From Mytilus edulis (Eukaryota > Mollusca > Bivalvia > Mytilida > Mytilidae): a stretch of 64,000 bases of DNA. The first letter of the stretch is position 1. Each line of letters starts with the position of its first letter. A program made the position numbers and the translations under genes. Below are positions 24,504 to 37,270 of the stretch, one piece after another. The notes under the pieces are model-generated. The model did no database searches, was not told where the DNA came from, and was given only the letters and a program-made list of their open reading frames with translations. Where the stretch lies: NCBI RefSeq assembly GCF_963676685.1, contig NC_092346.1:95221917-95285916 (forward strand), read 5' to 3'.

Positions 24504-25019
24504 AATCAATTGAAAAGACAAATCAAGGGAACAAAGAAAACATCAGGTAATTGTATGCTTAATAGTAAAACAAAATAAAAGAAATGGGATCACCGTTCAT
24601 TTAAGCTCACAATCTGCCTTCGAAAGAACATGCATTTTTGTTAATGTACTTTCTTGCTGTTGAACTAATGAGAAATAGAAGTAATATCGAAATAAAAAAA
24701 GAACTAAATTACGGAAATCGCTTATATTTTATAATGGTTTAATTTGAGTACATCTTATTTGAAAAAAAAAATAATAAAAAATATAGGTCAACGATGAGTT
24801 AAAAGAGACATTTTAATTTAAATGCCAAAATATGGCAACTTAGGGTTGGATGTAACAGGTGATTGTTAATAAAATATGTTTAAAATTTAAGATTTAATAA
24901 AAAATTATAGTGTTTACAACTAAATTTGTAATGGAAAAAATGAAATTAATTTTTCGTCGAAATTTTTGCACCCTCCATCCTCCTTAATGACGTCCAGAAC
25001 ATTACCGGGCATCGGTTTA
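24504..25019. other. No gene seen
   Basis: AT-rich spacer after the minisatellite. Confidence 0.6.
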
Positions 25020-25266
25020 CGTTTGCAACTGTGTTACATATTTGTTTTTTCTTTCATATTTTTTTAAATTAATTAGACCGTTAGTTTTTTCGTTTGAATT
25101 GTTTTACATTTGGCATTCCAGGGAATTTTACAGCTGACTTTGTGGAATGGGTTTTGCTCATTGTTGAAGGCCGTACGGTTACACGAAGTTGTTAACTATT
25201 TTTATGTCATTTGGTCTCTTGTGAAGAGTTGCCTCATTGACAATCGTACAACATCTTCTTTTTTAT
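25020..25266 (-). repeat. Dispersed repeat, family A
   Basis: Reverse copy running from 'tgcaactgtgttacatattt' to 'caacatcttct'; diverged. Confidence 0.6.
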
Positions 25267-26622
25267 AATAACAACAAACAGCAAATATGATTACTCACCT
25301 TGTTTGAATTAGAAACCTCACTCGCGTAGTGGTATTGTTATTAACGGTATGTGGATTCTAAAAAACACTAAATAACTTGTAGAAAATTTTAAATCTCAAT
25401 CTTTCTCTTAAAAGAATTCTATCAAAACCTTTGATTTTTAAAACCTGTAAACCATTATTCCAATGTGAAATTACCGTCCATTTGAAATAATTCACAGTAC
25501 TGTGCTAACATACGCTATAAATCTATTGGTTTGGTATACCTCGAGGCATATTTTGTTGCTATAGTGAATAAAAAGGTGAAACATGTTACACAGAGGGACA
25601 AGTAATCAGTATGTTGTAGTTTCTTATTGACATCCTATTTGTGGAATTTACGGAAAGACTTTTTCAACAACTGTTCGCCTTGTCGACTTCTTCTAATCTT
25701 CATATCAGTAGTTCTGTCAGACACTGTCCAAAAACAAAAAGATCGTAGAAACCAGATCATTCAATTTTACATTTAGATTTATGAATGAAGTTCTTTCCTT
25801 TAACAATCCAAACTTTTCTGATTGGGTTCCAATAATGTATTCCTCAGATCTAGAAATTACAGAAACAGCACACTCGACTTCTTCGGCCTTACTGTTAGAC
25901 ACATGTCTCGAGTTTTACATAGTCTGTCATCTCATTTCCAATATTGATGACAAACAAAACGGTTTCAATTTGAAATTACAAATCAAATTCCCCTCGCCAA
26001 TGTCTGAGCAGAAAGTTCATTAATCATGGTTATGTCACTGAACAGCTCTTCTTTTAAAAAAAAAGGTTCTTGATGAATATTCCGAATCAACTTAAAAAAT
26101 AATACATGATGACCTAAGGATAAATTTCATGTACTAATATTATTTTCATTTGAATTTCGTGTCATTGGGATCTTTTTATTTGTCTATGTATATTTTTCAA
26201 TCTTTACTGATTAATCAATATTTACTCATTTGATTAGAAAAAACCCATATTTCCCTTTACTCATAACAATAGGTGCAGATCAAAACAAATAATAGCTTAC
26301 AAACAAATATAGTTTTCTTCAGACAGCTACAGAAATATAAACTTGTGATTACTTGCAACACATTTTAATACTTCTAAATGTAAACACATCAAACTCAAAA
26401 CATGTTCTTATCAGTTCAGTTTTCGCACAAAAAATACAGAGCTAATTATCAGTCAGACCTTAGCCACGACATCAATACACCATTTCTAATTTTGTTATCT
26501 GACCTCGCTGGTACCTTGACCGGCGAACAATGTAAAATTTTATCAATTATGAAATATTCAGAGGAAGAAAAATGGTCTTACAATGGTATGTACAAATGTA
26601 AAATTAATGTAGTAAGTTTCGT
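25267..26622. other. No gene seen; weak Penelope-like scrap
   Basis: 25777-25850 (FMNEVLSFNNPNFSD in one frame) faintly resembles the segment after RT motif C of the Penelope-like copies. Otherwise nothing. Confidence 0.4.
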
Positions 26623-26912
26623 ATATCATTTAGTCAGCACTTCGGTGTTGACATGAATATCAGTTATATGGTCTCTTTTATTAATTTCCTGTTTACAAAA
26701 CTTTAAATTTTTCGAAAAAGTAAGGATTTTCTTATCCCCAGAATAGATTACCTTATCCGTATTTGTCACAACTTTTGGAATTTTGGGTCCTCAAAGATCT
26801 TCAACTTTGTACTTGTTTGGCTTGATAAGCTATTTTGTACTGAGCGTCACTGATGAGTCTTATGTAGACGAAACTCGCGTCTGTCTAATTAAATCATAAT
26901 CCTGGTACTTGT
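26623..26912 (+). mobile_element. Single retrozyme-derived repeat
   Basis: Starts at 'ttagtcagcacttcggtgtt' and follows the same order as the 4.9-kb unit, ending after the hammerhead and 'cctggtact'. It is more diverged and only one ribozyme is present. Confidence 0.75.
26844..26887 (+). ncRNA. Hammerhead ribozyme, degenerate
   Basis: Core CUGAUGA, stem II GUCU/AGAC and GAAA are kept, and GUC is present at 26879-26881. Stem III has a mismatch and the 3' strand of stem I (UGUCUA) no longer pairs fully, so activity is doubtful. Confidence 0.65.
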
Positions 26913-28999
26913 TGACTATTGTGAAATTTTGCTGCACAACAGGGATTTTCTTTTAGTAGTTCAATTCATGTGTAATTTCTTGCAAAAATATGATTATGTG
27001 CTAGGATGGCAGATATAGAAAGAACAGGCATATATCTAATCGGATTCATTTTGTTGTCAGAATAGACACGATAACAAAATAAAGAGGTTCAAATTCAACA
27101 ATAACGTCCTCTCCAAAATACCGTGTACAAATATACGAGTTGAAAACATTTTGCGTTTATTTGCAAGTAAGAAAATATTTTTTATTCTATTTATCCGCCA
27201 ATAACGAATGTACCTTTCAGAACTAATCGTTATCTCTGTACTAACATAACATTGGATTGAATATTTAATACTGCTTTTATAATACAAATCGTATAACAAA
27301 ACTAATGAAAAACCTTAAAGATAAGTACTAAAATTTCAATTAGAATGCATTTCTCTGTACAATTAATTGTGTTAAAACATTGATTTATATTTCTTGGCAG
27401 AAATATCTTTTTAATTTGATTTAATTAACGTTCACAATAATAGTACTGAGTTCTTAATTTAAGTATCTTTATTGGCATTTAATATTGAACTGTTGCCTTG
27501 ATAAAATGCAAAGTTTGCTTATTATAAATATGTAATTAATTACTTATTGTTGAATTATTTAGTACGTTTGATATATCCTCTTTTGACTTACCGTACCTGG
27601 GTTTTTAGATAACAAAATATCATTTTAAATATCGACTCTGTTGCAAATGTATCAGTACCCGACACAACTAAAACAGGCTGTTTATCGTAATATTAAAAGA
27701 GAAATTGATCAAGTCGTGTAACAGTTTAAATATCATGATGGTTCTCAGAAAAAAACGTAGCTACCTCAGCACCTGTGTGCCCCTTGGTTCAATACATGAC
27801 CTGTTTACCAATACTTGTATTTACTAGTAATTGCTAGTAGTATAGGATATATATAATGTTTAAATTATTCAGATTCATACCTTTACTTTCTCTGTATGTG
27901 TTTGTTATACTTTGATTGATTTCAATTTGCTAAGTAAACGTTGTAACATAAACAACCCGTCCATTTTGTTATTGATTTATGAATATTGAATACTGGTATA
28001 CTACTGTTGCCTATATTTATCCCTTTTACTAGCTCTGATCAGACGTCATTTGCTACAACATTAATGGATTGTATAATGAAATAGTCGGGCTATGTTAAAG
28101 ACAGACTTCAATTATAATCCTTGCTAGGAACCAATTCAATCCCATGCTCGAGATCAATTTAAAACCGTACGAGTGGCCGCCTTGAACATGCAGGGAGGAT
28201 ATTCACGGATTTGATAAATGTTCACTTTGACTTTGAGAAGATCTTGAGGAAAATTAGTATAATCGCTATTATTTGTTTTGTGTTAATCATGTGTTTTAGT
28301 ATGTTATGTCATTTAAATATACATGTACAATATTCCTGTCTTTTATTTTTCCAGTGAGACGGATTTGTCATAATCTATAGAAAATATATCACATCAAAAT
28401 GTAGTAGATTAAACAGAATAGTGTGGCGTCAATTTCGTTGAACTAGAATATAATATTGTCTAATGGCAAAATGAAGCCCGACTTGGACTGCGGGATTTTT
28501 TTTATCGATTTATGGAAGACCCATTGTTTTGGCGTGTCCTGTTGTTGTTCTTTTGTCGCATTACCAGTTTTCATTTCCATTCTGAGTAATCGGTTAGATG
28601 TTCAAGGAAAGACAATCCATGTAGTTTTAAACGTTTGTATAAGCTCTCGAAAGCAAACAGTAGTAGCGTTCAGCTATTGGTAAATCAAATGAGATCGTTC
28701 ATTCATCAAAATTAGAATAATATATAGATATAAAAAGTCCCTAGGCAAGTTTGATCAGTAGCGAAGTCAAATGTTGTAACCATTTTAAGTTTTTACTGCA
28801 TCAGGAACAAAATGCACCTACCAAGGCCTCTAATAAAAAAAATTGAACCACACTACGGAAAATGACTAATCCCAAAAAAATCTCTATAGTCTAACAATGG
28901 ATAAACCACTGGTGTTGTTGTTTTGGAAAACAGCTTTATTTTTTATATATATTTAAAAATAAAAGTTTGTCCGTTTATGACTGATCATAAATCCCTTTT
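26913..28999. other. No gene seen
   Basis: AT-rich. A scrap near 27985-28010 resembles the end of family E ('actactgttgcct'). Confidence 0.55.
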
Positions 29000-31860
29000 A
29001 ATAATTTCGATTTCTATAAAAATGTTTCTCGTCAGAAAATTCACGAAAACAAATTACAAAATGTTATTTGACACCGGATTAGCAACAAATACGATCCAGG
29101 ATCTTTCGTGCCAATCCCTTTTAGTATTGTTGCCGTATTCATACTACTTACTAGTATATAGTACTTGTATATCCGGGATAATTTTTAAATATGCGCAAAA
29201 CTTACCACGGACCAAAAAAAACCGTAGTATATCCTTAAATAACGATATGTTAACGCACTGGTTCGTTCTAGTCCCTAATAACACCGTATTAATCCGTAGT
29301 TGTTCGTAGGCCCAAAGGATTTCTACGGTTAGTTCCGGGGAAATACGTAATAGTACAGTTACACCACGTATTTGTTAAGGATACACTACGATCTGTTACG
29401 AATTTGTCACGGAACGGCACGATTTTATTACGTTCCAATACGGATAGCTAGGAATCAGCTAGGATTCGCACAGTCTTTTTACAGTTCTCCACGTTACAAC
29501 ACGAAGACATGTGAAATATAACTGCCCTACACAAACTGGCATCAGCTTTCTGTGTAAAAACCCTATATAAGATATCATGATTCTGTTTCTTGCCGGAGAG
29601 GTATACAGAACATTATCCAACATGAACAATCAACGACTGATGCTTGAAATTAACTGACTGGAATTGGATTTTGATATGGCACAACATGTCAGAACTGTGG
29701 TCCAGCTACAAATGTACTCGATGACAGACGTAGAGGTGACCAGAAGCAGAGGAGATCTTATAATATGGGTTAATGAACAAAAAATTACTCATATAGTATT
29801 CACAGTATACAGAATAACACACACGTCTACCACAAAATTCTTCTTACAATAAAATAGAATAAATGTCATTTATAATTAATACAATGTCTTTTAAAAATCT
29901 TTTAAGAAATGAGTTATTTCCCTTTGTACAGAAATGGATAAATTCATCAAAAATGGAGTTTTTTGGAAAGGGCTATAATTGAACACCGAGAAAAGCTAAA
30001 ATCATAAAAATTCATTTAGTCACAGGAAACAACATATTTAAATTTGAAATAATTTCATCAAAGCGTTTTAATGTTAACAAACGGACAATGTTCTGCAGTC
30101 GCCCGACCGCCGCGCACCCGCCAAAATCAAAAACCGATTTTTACTTCAAAAATCCAGTTAAAAACTCATCGATTCACTGTCATAAATCAATGATAAATCA
30201 CAAGCTTATACTTAGGTCCACACATTCACAGATTTGCCGCCGTATTAGCTACGGATACGATCCGGCATTATTTGTGGCAATCTGTATTAGTCCGCAGATA
30301 TCCATATTGGTGCCGTAGTCATGTGTAGTCATACATAGTTGTACTTTTGAACATGTGCAACATTTGATCATTTGATCATGGATCAAACGACCGTATTAGC
30401 TCCTTTCTAAACCAGTATAAGACCGTACTGATCCGTTTTAGCCTCTATCAAAACCGTATTAATCCGTACTTATTTGTAGTCAAGAATAATTTCTACGGCT
30501 AATATTAGAAGAACTACGTACTGGAACGGTTACACCATGTATTGGTAAGGATACAATACGATTATTTACGAACGTGTCACGGAACGGCACGATTTCATTA
30601 GGTTGCAATACGGATAACTAGGTAGCAGCCAGTTTTCTGAAAGTCTATTACTGTTTACTACGTTACAACACGACAAAATACGAAATACTAGTAATAAGTC
30701 TGTAATGACGGCAAACTATAACATAAGGCTTCTGTATAAATTATCCATACTTATAGGGCCCTAACTATTATGTGTCTTGACGTTGAGGTATACATAATGA
30801 GCATCCAACATGAATAATCATCAACTGCTGCTTGCAATTAACTGGCACAAAATGATAGGACAGGGTCGATATACTTGATGACAGACGTAGAGGTGACAGA
30901 CCAGGAGGCAGAGTAGATGGTGGACTAGGGACTGACTTCCCTATCCATGGCTAGTTTCAGTTTTGTGAGTTATATGCGGAAAATTCAGCTACATTTACCA
31001 ACTTTGAAAGACTAGTCCTAAATATGTTTCAAGAACTTTTACAAGTCGTTAGTCCGGGGATTACGATTAACACCAAATATATAGTACAGACAGGAAGATT
31101 AATAATTTATTCAACAACAACGAAAAATAATCTACGCTAAACTGCCATAAATTAAAGAAAAGATGAATAACAAGTAAATTATAGAAATGTGACGGTTCGT
31201 ACTATTTCGTTTCAGACCGATCTCATTTGTACTAACCCTTACTTATACCGAAGCAAACCGTTGTTTATCCGCATTACATACGTCACGGCACGTGTCGTTG
31301 CGTTCTAAACCGTGTCTTACCGTATCACTCATGTCGCCAAAATGAACCCGTTCTTCAATATCCGTGATAGAAACGTCAAAATCCGTAGTCATACCGTTGT
31401 GCATCCGTATCGGATCCGTATCAGACTACGGAAATGTATTCCCGGGATAATCTAAGTGGATCCGGCGAGTTGATCCGTGGATGTGTGACCTAGACATAAG
31501 TTAGAAATGATTGACAGTTTTGAAAATGAAGCGACTCGTTCTGTTCCGTATCAGGTCGTTTTTATAACCCTTGTTTATATCATAGCAAACCTCTGTTTAT
31601 CCGTAGTACATACGTCTCAGCACGTGCCTTTGCATATTAAACCGTGTCGTAACATAAAAATTCGTATCACTCATGTCGCCAAATCACTCCTTCCCTAATT
31701 CGCCCGAGGTAGATACGTCAAAGCCCGTAATCATTTCGTTGTGTATCCGTATCGGATCCATTTCAGACTACGGAAACTGCATTTTCGAGATCATCCGTGA
31801 GATTTAATCCTGACGATTAAACTGTTTGGGTAATCCGTGAATGTATGACCTAGACTTAAC
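29000..31860. mobile_element. CpG-rich repeat cluster, probably Harbinger-derived
   Basis: Rich in 'ccgta'/'tacgg' motifs unlike the surrounding AT-rich DNA. 29010-29760 and 30230-30930 are diverged direct copies (shared 'cacggaacggcacgatt', then an ATG-NNQ/NNH-like start and an LDDRRRGD-like stretch). A similar short N-terminal run before Arg clusters is seen in Harbinger nucleases; this is inference. Left end TAGGTCCACACATTCAC at 30212 pairs with right ends at about 31480 and 31845. 31196-31500 and 31530-31858 are also direct copies. Confidence 0.55.
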
Positions 31861-34462
31861 TTTAAGAGAATAAAACAATGCAGGTGGTGTTACTAAGCTA
31901 TTTTTTTTTATCTGTGCATGTAGAAATGATTTTTAGCACGAACGGAAACAAATTTGATTTCATTTTCATTTAATATCGTGCTTTATACACGAAAATCATT
32001 CTCGTGCATCTGTCTATGTAGACGGCTGTTGAACATACTTCATATTATTCAAATTAAGATACTGACGTCATTTCGTATATTCAAGCTGCAGCAGTCTATT
32101 TGCCTATGTCCTGGATAAAGCATTTCAATAATGATTCTATTCAAGATGCACAAAGTATCCTATTTGTTTGCATTTTCATCAGTTATCGGTCTATTCAGGA
32201 GCCAAATATACATGCATCTGTCCTATCTTTCTTTCTCTCTCACACGGACAAATGTATTCATGATCATGAATCTATCATTCTTTTAAAATAAGAAGATTAT
32301 CATAAAATAAACAGATTATCATTCTTTTAAAACGAGAAGATTATCATTCTTTTAAAATAAGAAGATAGGGTATGATTTCCAAAGAGAAAACTCTCCACCA
32401 GACACTTGCATCCATTAAGTTAAAAGTCTTTTGTAAACTCGTCAATATGTTCTATTCCGGATTCTTTTTTTCACGATTCAGGTAAGTCGTGAACTCATCT
32501 TTCTGGTCAGGTCAATAGCATGGGTTTTTTTTACAACTGTAAAATAGAACTATAATGATAACAATAAATTATATGTTGATTGGTTATATGATGTTTCATA
32601 CAATCTTCAGAGCTTTACAAATGAATTAGTCAAAGCAAAAATCAATAATACGATTGTTAATTCTAATAAATGTAGCATAATCAATTTCATCAACTTTATC
32701 TTATATCTAAATTCAGCCCCATGATAATTACCATGGTAAATAAACGCCTTTTAACTCTTTAATTGAAATAATCTGATAATTGTTCTGATGTATTTTTTAG
32801 TTTATTATTTCTAACAACAACCATTGAACACATTAATAATTTTTAATGATATCAATGGTAATCGTTATTGACAGTGTTGTAATGTATTCATAGATGTACT
32901 GATAACAACATCAGGCAGACAAGTTTCAATATATAATATAATCAATTTTTAATTGTCATTATTCCTAGAATTTGTCAATACATTGTACAGGGACTATCGG
33001 AGATCTGTCCTCTATTAAATTATCAATGCATGCCAAAAACATTTCAACTAAGAAAAAAAATAAGAAAAAAATAAAAATAAAAGACAGACTGATGACTTAG
33101 GTGGCACTAGTTTTGTTTTACTCTTTCAACCCTCCTGATATGCGGGAAAATCAAAAACAATAAACCCATATCGAAATTTGTAAGTTTAGAACCATATATA
33201 AATAAACAAATATGTTTATCATATCAAAGTTTGGCCAGCAACATGGATTTTTTTTTTTATAAAATTCACTACTTTAATGAAATGCATAACTTAACAGGCA
33301 CAGGAACATGGGGAGCTCAGAGTCACACAAACTACTGTTTTCGATATCTCATTTTAAGCCTCGTTAATATTATTAAGTAGAATTACATAGGTTACATGAA
33401 TAAACAAACAAATGACGAACAATATAAGATATTATAAAAGATATATTGAAAAACTGTAAAATTAAATCACAATACTCTGTATACTGGTATAAAAGATAAC
33501 ACAATCACTGGAACAATGACTACATAAACACAACATTTTGTGTTGGTAATACTAGTTGTTATTGAACGTAAGCTTTCCATTCTCAATTTTATTAAGCTGA
33601 AAGTTCATTACTAGCAGATCCTAAATCATACTGTCTTACTAATAAAGTGTAATATTGGTTGCTATACATCAACGACGTAAGAGGTCAATATTATCTGCAA
33701 TTGTAACGACTGTGACTGATTATCGAATTTGAAGTACTTGCCATAAGTATAAGGACGGGTACTGAGTAAAACAGGATTTTATTACCATTTCAGTACTAGG
33801 AGATTTCCGTGGGGTTTAGATATAAGGTTTTGGTGAAGTGTTTCGTAGAATGTTGTTTGTTATATGCCGTTTTTCATTTGGTCATGATGTGATTGTGATT
33901 TTTGTCTTGTCCCTATTTGACGTCCTTTTCTTTGGACAATATTTCTATATTTTGTATTGAAAGCAACACATGCCAGGTGATATAAACACAAATTACAGAC
34001 TTAAAATAAGGGGAGGTAATCTTACAAATATTGTCATAGTTTGTCCTGCCTCTAATGATTATTGTAATCCAATCAGTTTTCGCGAGCGAATTTACTTTTG
34101 TTATTAGAAAAAACACGAATATATTTCGTCGCAAATATGTGAAACTGTAATATTCCTTGACGGTAACACATAGAAATGAAAATCGTGTAAAGGTCCGTTT
34201 GAAAAAACTAAACGTAAAATAAAGTATACTCGAAAATAATTTGGTTTACAGCTTTTAATTGCAAATAATTTAAATGAAATTGCCAACAGTTCACTTCAAT
34301 GAATAAAATATCTTCTTGAACAAATATTTGTATTTCTTTTGAAACTTTTGAATCAGAATGTAATCACTATAAAATATATAATAATGGACACATAGGGAAG
34401 TCAGACAGGTCGATAGTGGTGGAAGTCACTAGTTCATTATTAATAATGAAAAATCAATTGTT
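31861..34462. other. No gene seen
   Basis: AT-rich with homopolymer runs; no frame with recognisable content. Confidence 0.6.
32273..32366 (+). repeat. Short imperfect tandem repeat
   Basis: 'tatcattcttttaaaa' occurs three times with 'agaaga' spacers. Simple AT-rich expansion. Confidence 0.7.
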
Positions 34463-35717
34463 TGTTACAGTGAATTTGTATAAGCAGTGATTATGTATAC
34501 TACCTGAAATTTTCAGGGATAATGTATAATCACTGGCCAGTTTAGGGATTATACTAAAATTTTCGGATTATGTATAATAACTAGAAAAAAAACGTCAGGG
34601 ATTATACATAATAACTAAAATGAAGAAATAGTTTTATTTATAAAGAAAATGAATAAAAGTCAAATAATGCATGCTTTAAAATCAGTAATAACACTGTATA
34701 AACATCAATTGTAAAATGTTAAGCATAAAATATCAAAATAATAACCCTATTTTTTTAAATTTTAGGCACAATATATTAAAATAATATGCTTCACATCTGT
34801 TTTAACCACAATATCCACATTTTAGCAAAACATTTTCCTTCACATATCGAATCAGATTTTGTGACCTGCATAAGATAAATAATGTGTAGGTTCCCCTATG
34901 AAAAGGGAATTAGCAACCTCGAACTGGTTCGAGCAAGATACCATGTTTTTTTGGCCAGGCGATATCCTTTTTCAGAATTTTGGTGAATAATTACCATTGT
35001 GTTTTTTTTTTATTCCCTTTCCTTTTTTACCCTGTGGAATTGCTATGAGAATATTACATACACCACATGCCACTAAAATTTTGTTTTAATTGTCAATCCG
35101 TAGTTTTTCTTTACATTTAGATGCGTAAGTTCTCTCTGTTTGAAATTCTTGTTCATTTTAAAAAAAACAAAAACACAAAAAACAGATGTTCCATAATCTT
35201 TTTCATCCTTTGTTCTATATGTACGACAAATAATATGCTCTGTGATTTACAAATAGAACATGCGTAAATATCCAATTGACGTTGGCTTTAATAAATAAAC
35301 AATACATGTAATTACATGTAATATAAGTTAACGCTATAAATTAAGGGAATCTTGATATTATTAATTTTAAAGTCTTCAATTTTATCTCGATACCCTGTGT
35401 TGGTTATGTCTTTAAGATCATCTTCTGTGTTTAAAAGCAAAGTTATTTCATCTAGCAAGGAATATGAAATTAAAAAATGATAATTTGTCTATATTTATTA
35501 AAAAAAAATTAATCAAACAAAGGATCCTTTTATTCATAATCCCTGAAATTATCTTGGGTAATTTGTAGAATAATTATTAAAATGTTCAGTGATTATGTAA
35601 AATCACTGGTCATATTCAGGGATTATATATAATTACTAATGATTTTAGTGATTCTACATGTTCCCTGAAAAATCAGGGATTCTACTTAATCCCTGATTAT
35701 ACAAATTCACTGTAACA
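34463..35717. mobile_element. DNA-transposon-like element with repeated termini
   Basis: The ends are inverted copies starting TGTTACAGTGAATTTG (about 21 bp identical). Each terminal 150-200 bp is packed with 'cagggattat' and 'ataatcactg' motifs in both orientations, giving extended subterminal pairing. The interior (34640-35500) is AT-rich with no coding region. No clear target duplication was found. Confidence 0.65.
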
Positions 35718-36361
35718 CATATATATTTAATATATATAATACAACAGTAACGCCTTTTTGAACGTTTTGCTTTGATCAAATTAACATAATATAATCTCCT
35801 TATATTGATAGCAAAGAGACAATCTTGCAAACCATAATCATCCTATTAATCCCATGAGTTAATGGGTATTTGTATTTTTTACTTTTATTGATAAGAAGAA
35901 AATGAACGGTAACAACTTTTCTGCACTATAAACGCATTTCGACAATCAATGTCTCTTGAGTGAGTTCGATGTCAAATATTTAAAAATCCAAAGCTTATTA
36001 CAATTTTATGCCTAAATGTCATATACTAATCTCCTAAAATATATATTAGGGGATATCGAGGGAGAAAAAAAAAGACGAATACATGAACAGAAACACCTAT
36101 CATACAATCCACAACAACACAAAAAACTGAGCAACCTTATTTCCATATAAACCAGTCACAAGTTCTTCCTCCTTAAGTTTCTCCCGTCGATTGTAGATGT
36201 TACCTTTATGATAGAATAACCTTTTTAATAACCTCAATAGTTCGAAGATTTTTTTCTGGTGGACTCCTTTTATAACACGTATAACTGATATATTGATAGC
36301 AAAGTAAGTTTAGATTTAACATCGGACTCGGACTTCTTTTTAACTGATTTTGACTGTGTAT
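35718..36361. other. No gene seen
   Basis: AT-rich spacer without motifs. Confidence 0.55.
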
Positions 36362-36505
36362 TGAAATAAGAAGATGTGGTATGAGTGTTAGTGAGACACA
36401 TCTCTTTCCATGATACAATGTGTTAAAAAGACCCCAAAAAAATAGGTCAAAATATAGTCTTACAACCGAAACTTTGACTCACACAGAACAGCAAGCTATA
36501 AAGGG
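36362..36505 (+). repeat. Dispersed repeat, family A2, partial
   Basis: 'gaagatgtggtatgagtg' to 'gctataaagggcccc'. Confidence 0.55.
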
Positions 36506-36814
36506 CCCCAAAATTCAGCGAGTTTTAAAGTTAACAGATTTATAGATTTATATCCACTCTTGTTGAGACTTATTAAAAATCTGTCGTACATGTACACTTA
36601 TTGAAAAAAAAACTATATAGGGTAATGTGCATTTCTGTAAGAAAAGGAACACTATCATGATTATCAGCTACTATATAAAAAAACAACAACAAAAAAACAC
36701 TTTTATTGCTGACTTTCAAATTATTCAGAAAATGTAAGATTTCTTTTTATTTGTACTCTATGATAATTTACATTTGGTTGTCATATGATGACCTTCTAAA
36801 AGAGTGACAAAACA

Positions 36815-36940
36815 TAACAGAGGGACATTCACACTTATAATTCGAAAATAAACTTACAACGCCATGGATAAAAAAGAAAAAGACAAACAATAGTACATCA
36901 GACAAGATTAAGAAACACGAGGCTTACAAATAACTGGGAT
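36815..36940 (+). repeat. Dispersed repeat, family B
   Basis: 'cagagggacattcacactta' to 'gacaaacaatagtac'. Confidence 0.6.
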
Positions 36941-37020
36941 ATCTTATGTGATCCGGAAGAGTAAATGCTTGCAGATCTTGCTCCACATGTGTCATTCGTC
37001 GCGTTGCTCATGCTATTACA

Positions 37021-37205
37021 AAAACGGTATATAGTCTAATTTGGTAGGTCACATTCTTGAAAAGGGTACGGGATTATAGTTACGACATAAGGAACACATC
37101 CGATAGCATCTGTGAAACGGATATTCCGTAAAGGTCACCCAACTCGAGATGATGTCCGCAAAATTTACGAAGGGATGAGTTAAAACTTTTGATTTAATAG
37201 CTGTC
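37021..37205 (-). pseudogene. Penelope-like 3' terminal fragment
   Basis: Matches the post-RT end shared by 3270-3420 and 48440-48620 ('ggtaggtcacattcttg', 'gttacgacataaggaac', 'gtccgcaaaatttacgaag'). Confidence 0.4.
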
Positions 37206-37270
37206 TTCCAATAAAGATAATTTTACCTTCAATGAAATGTATTTGTATAAACTACAAGAAAATTTGCCAC

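Noticed and set aside
24109..24550. Open frames of 99-137 codons on both strands
   Set aside because: They are by-products of the 42-bp minisatellite; no protein-like composition outside it.
25777..26023. A further Penelope-like RT copy
   Set aside because: Only a dozen residues after the motif C position look similar; too weak to call as a feature by itself.
28923..29309. A 128-codon frame as a gene
   Set aside because: It crosses into the CpG-rich repeat cluster, has no recognisable domain, and its first half is AT-noise.
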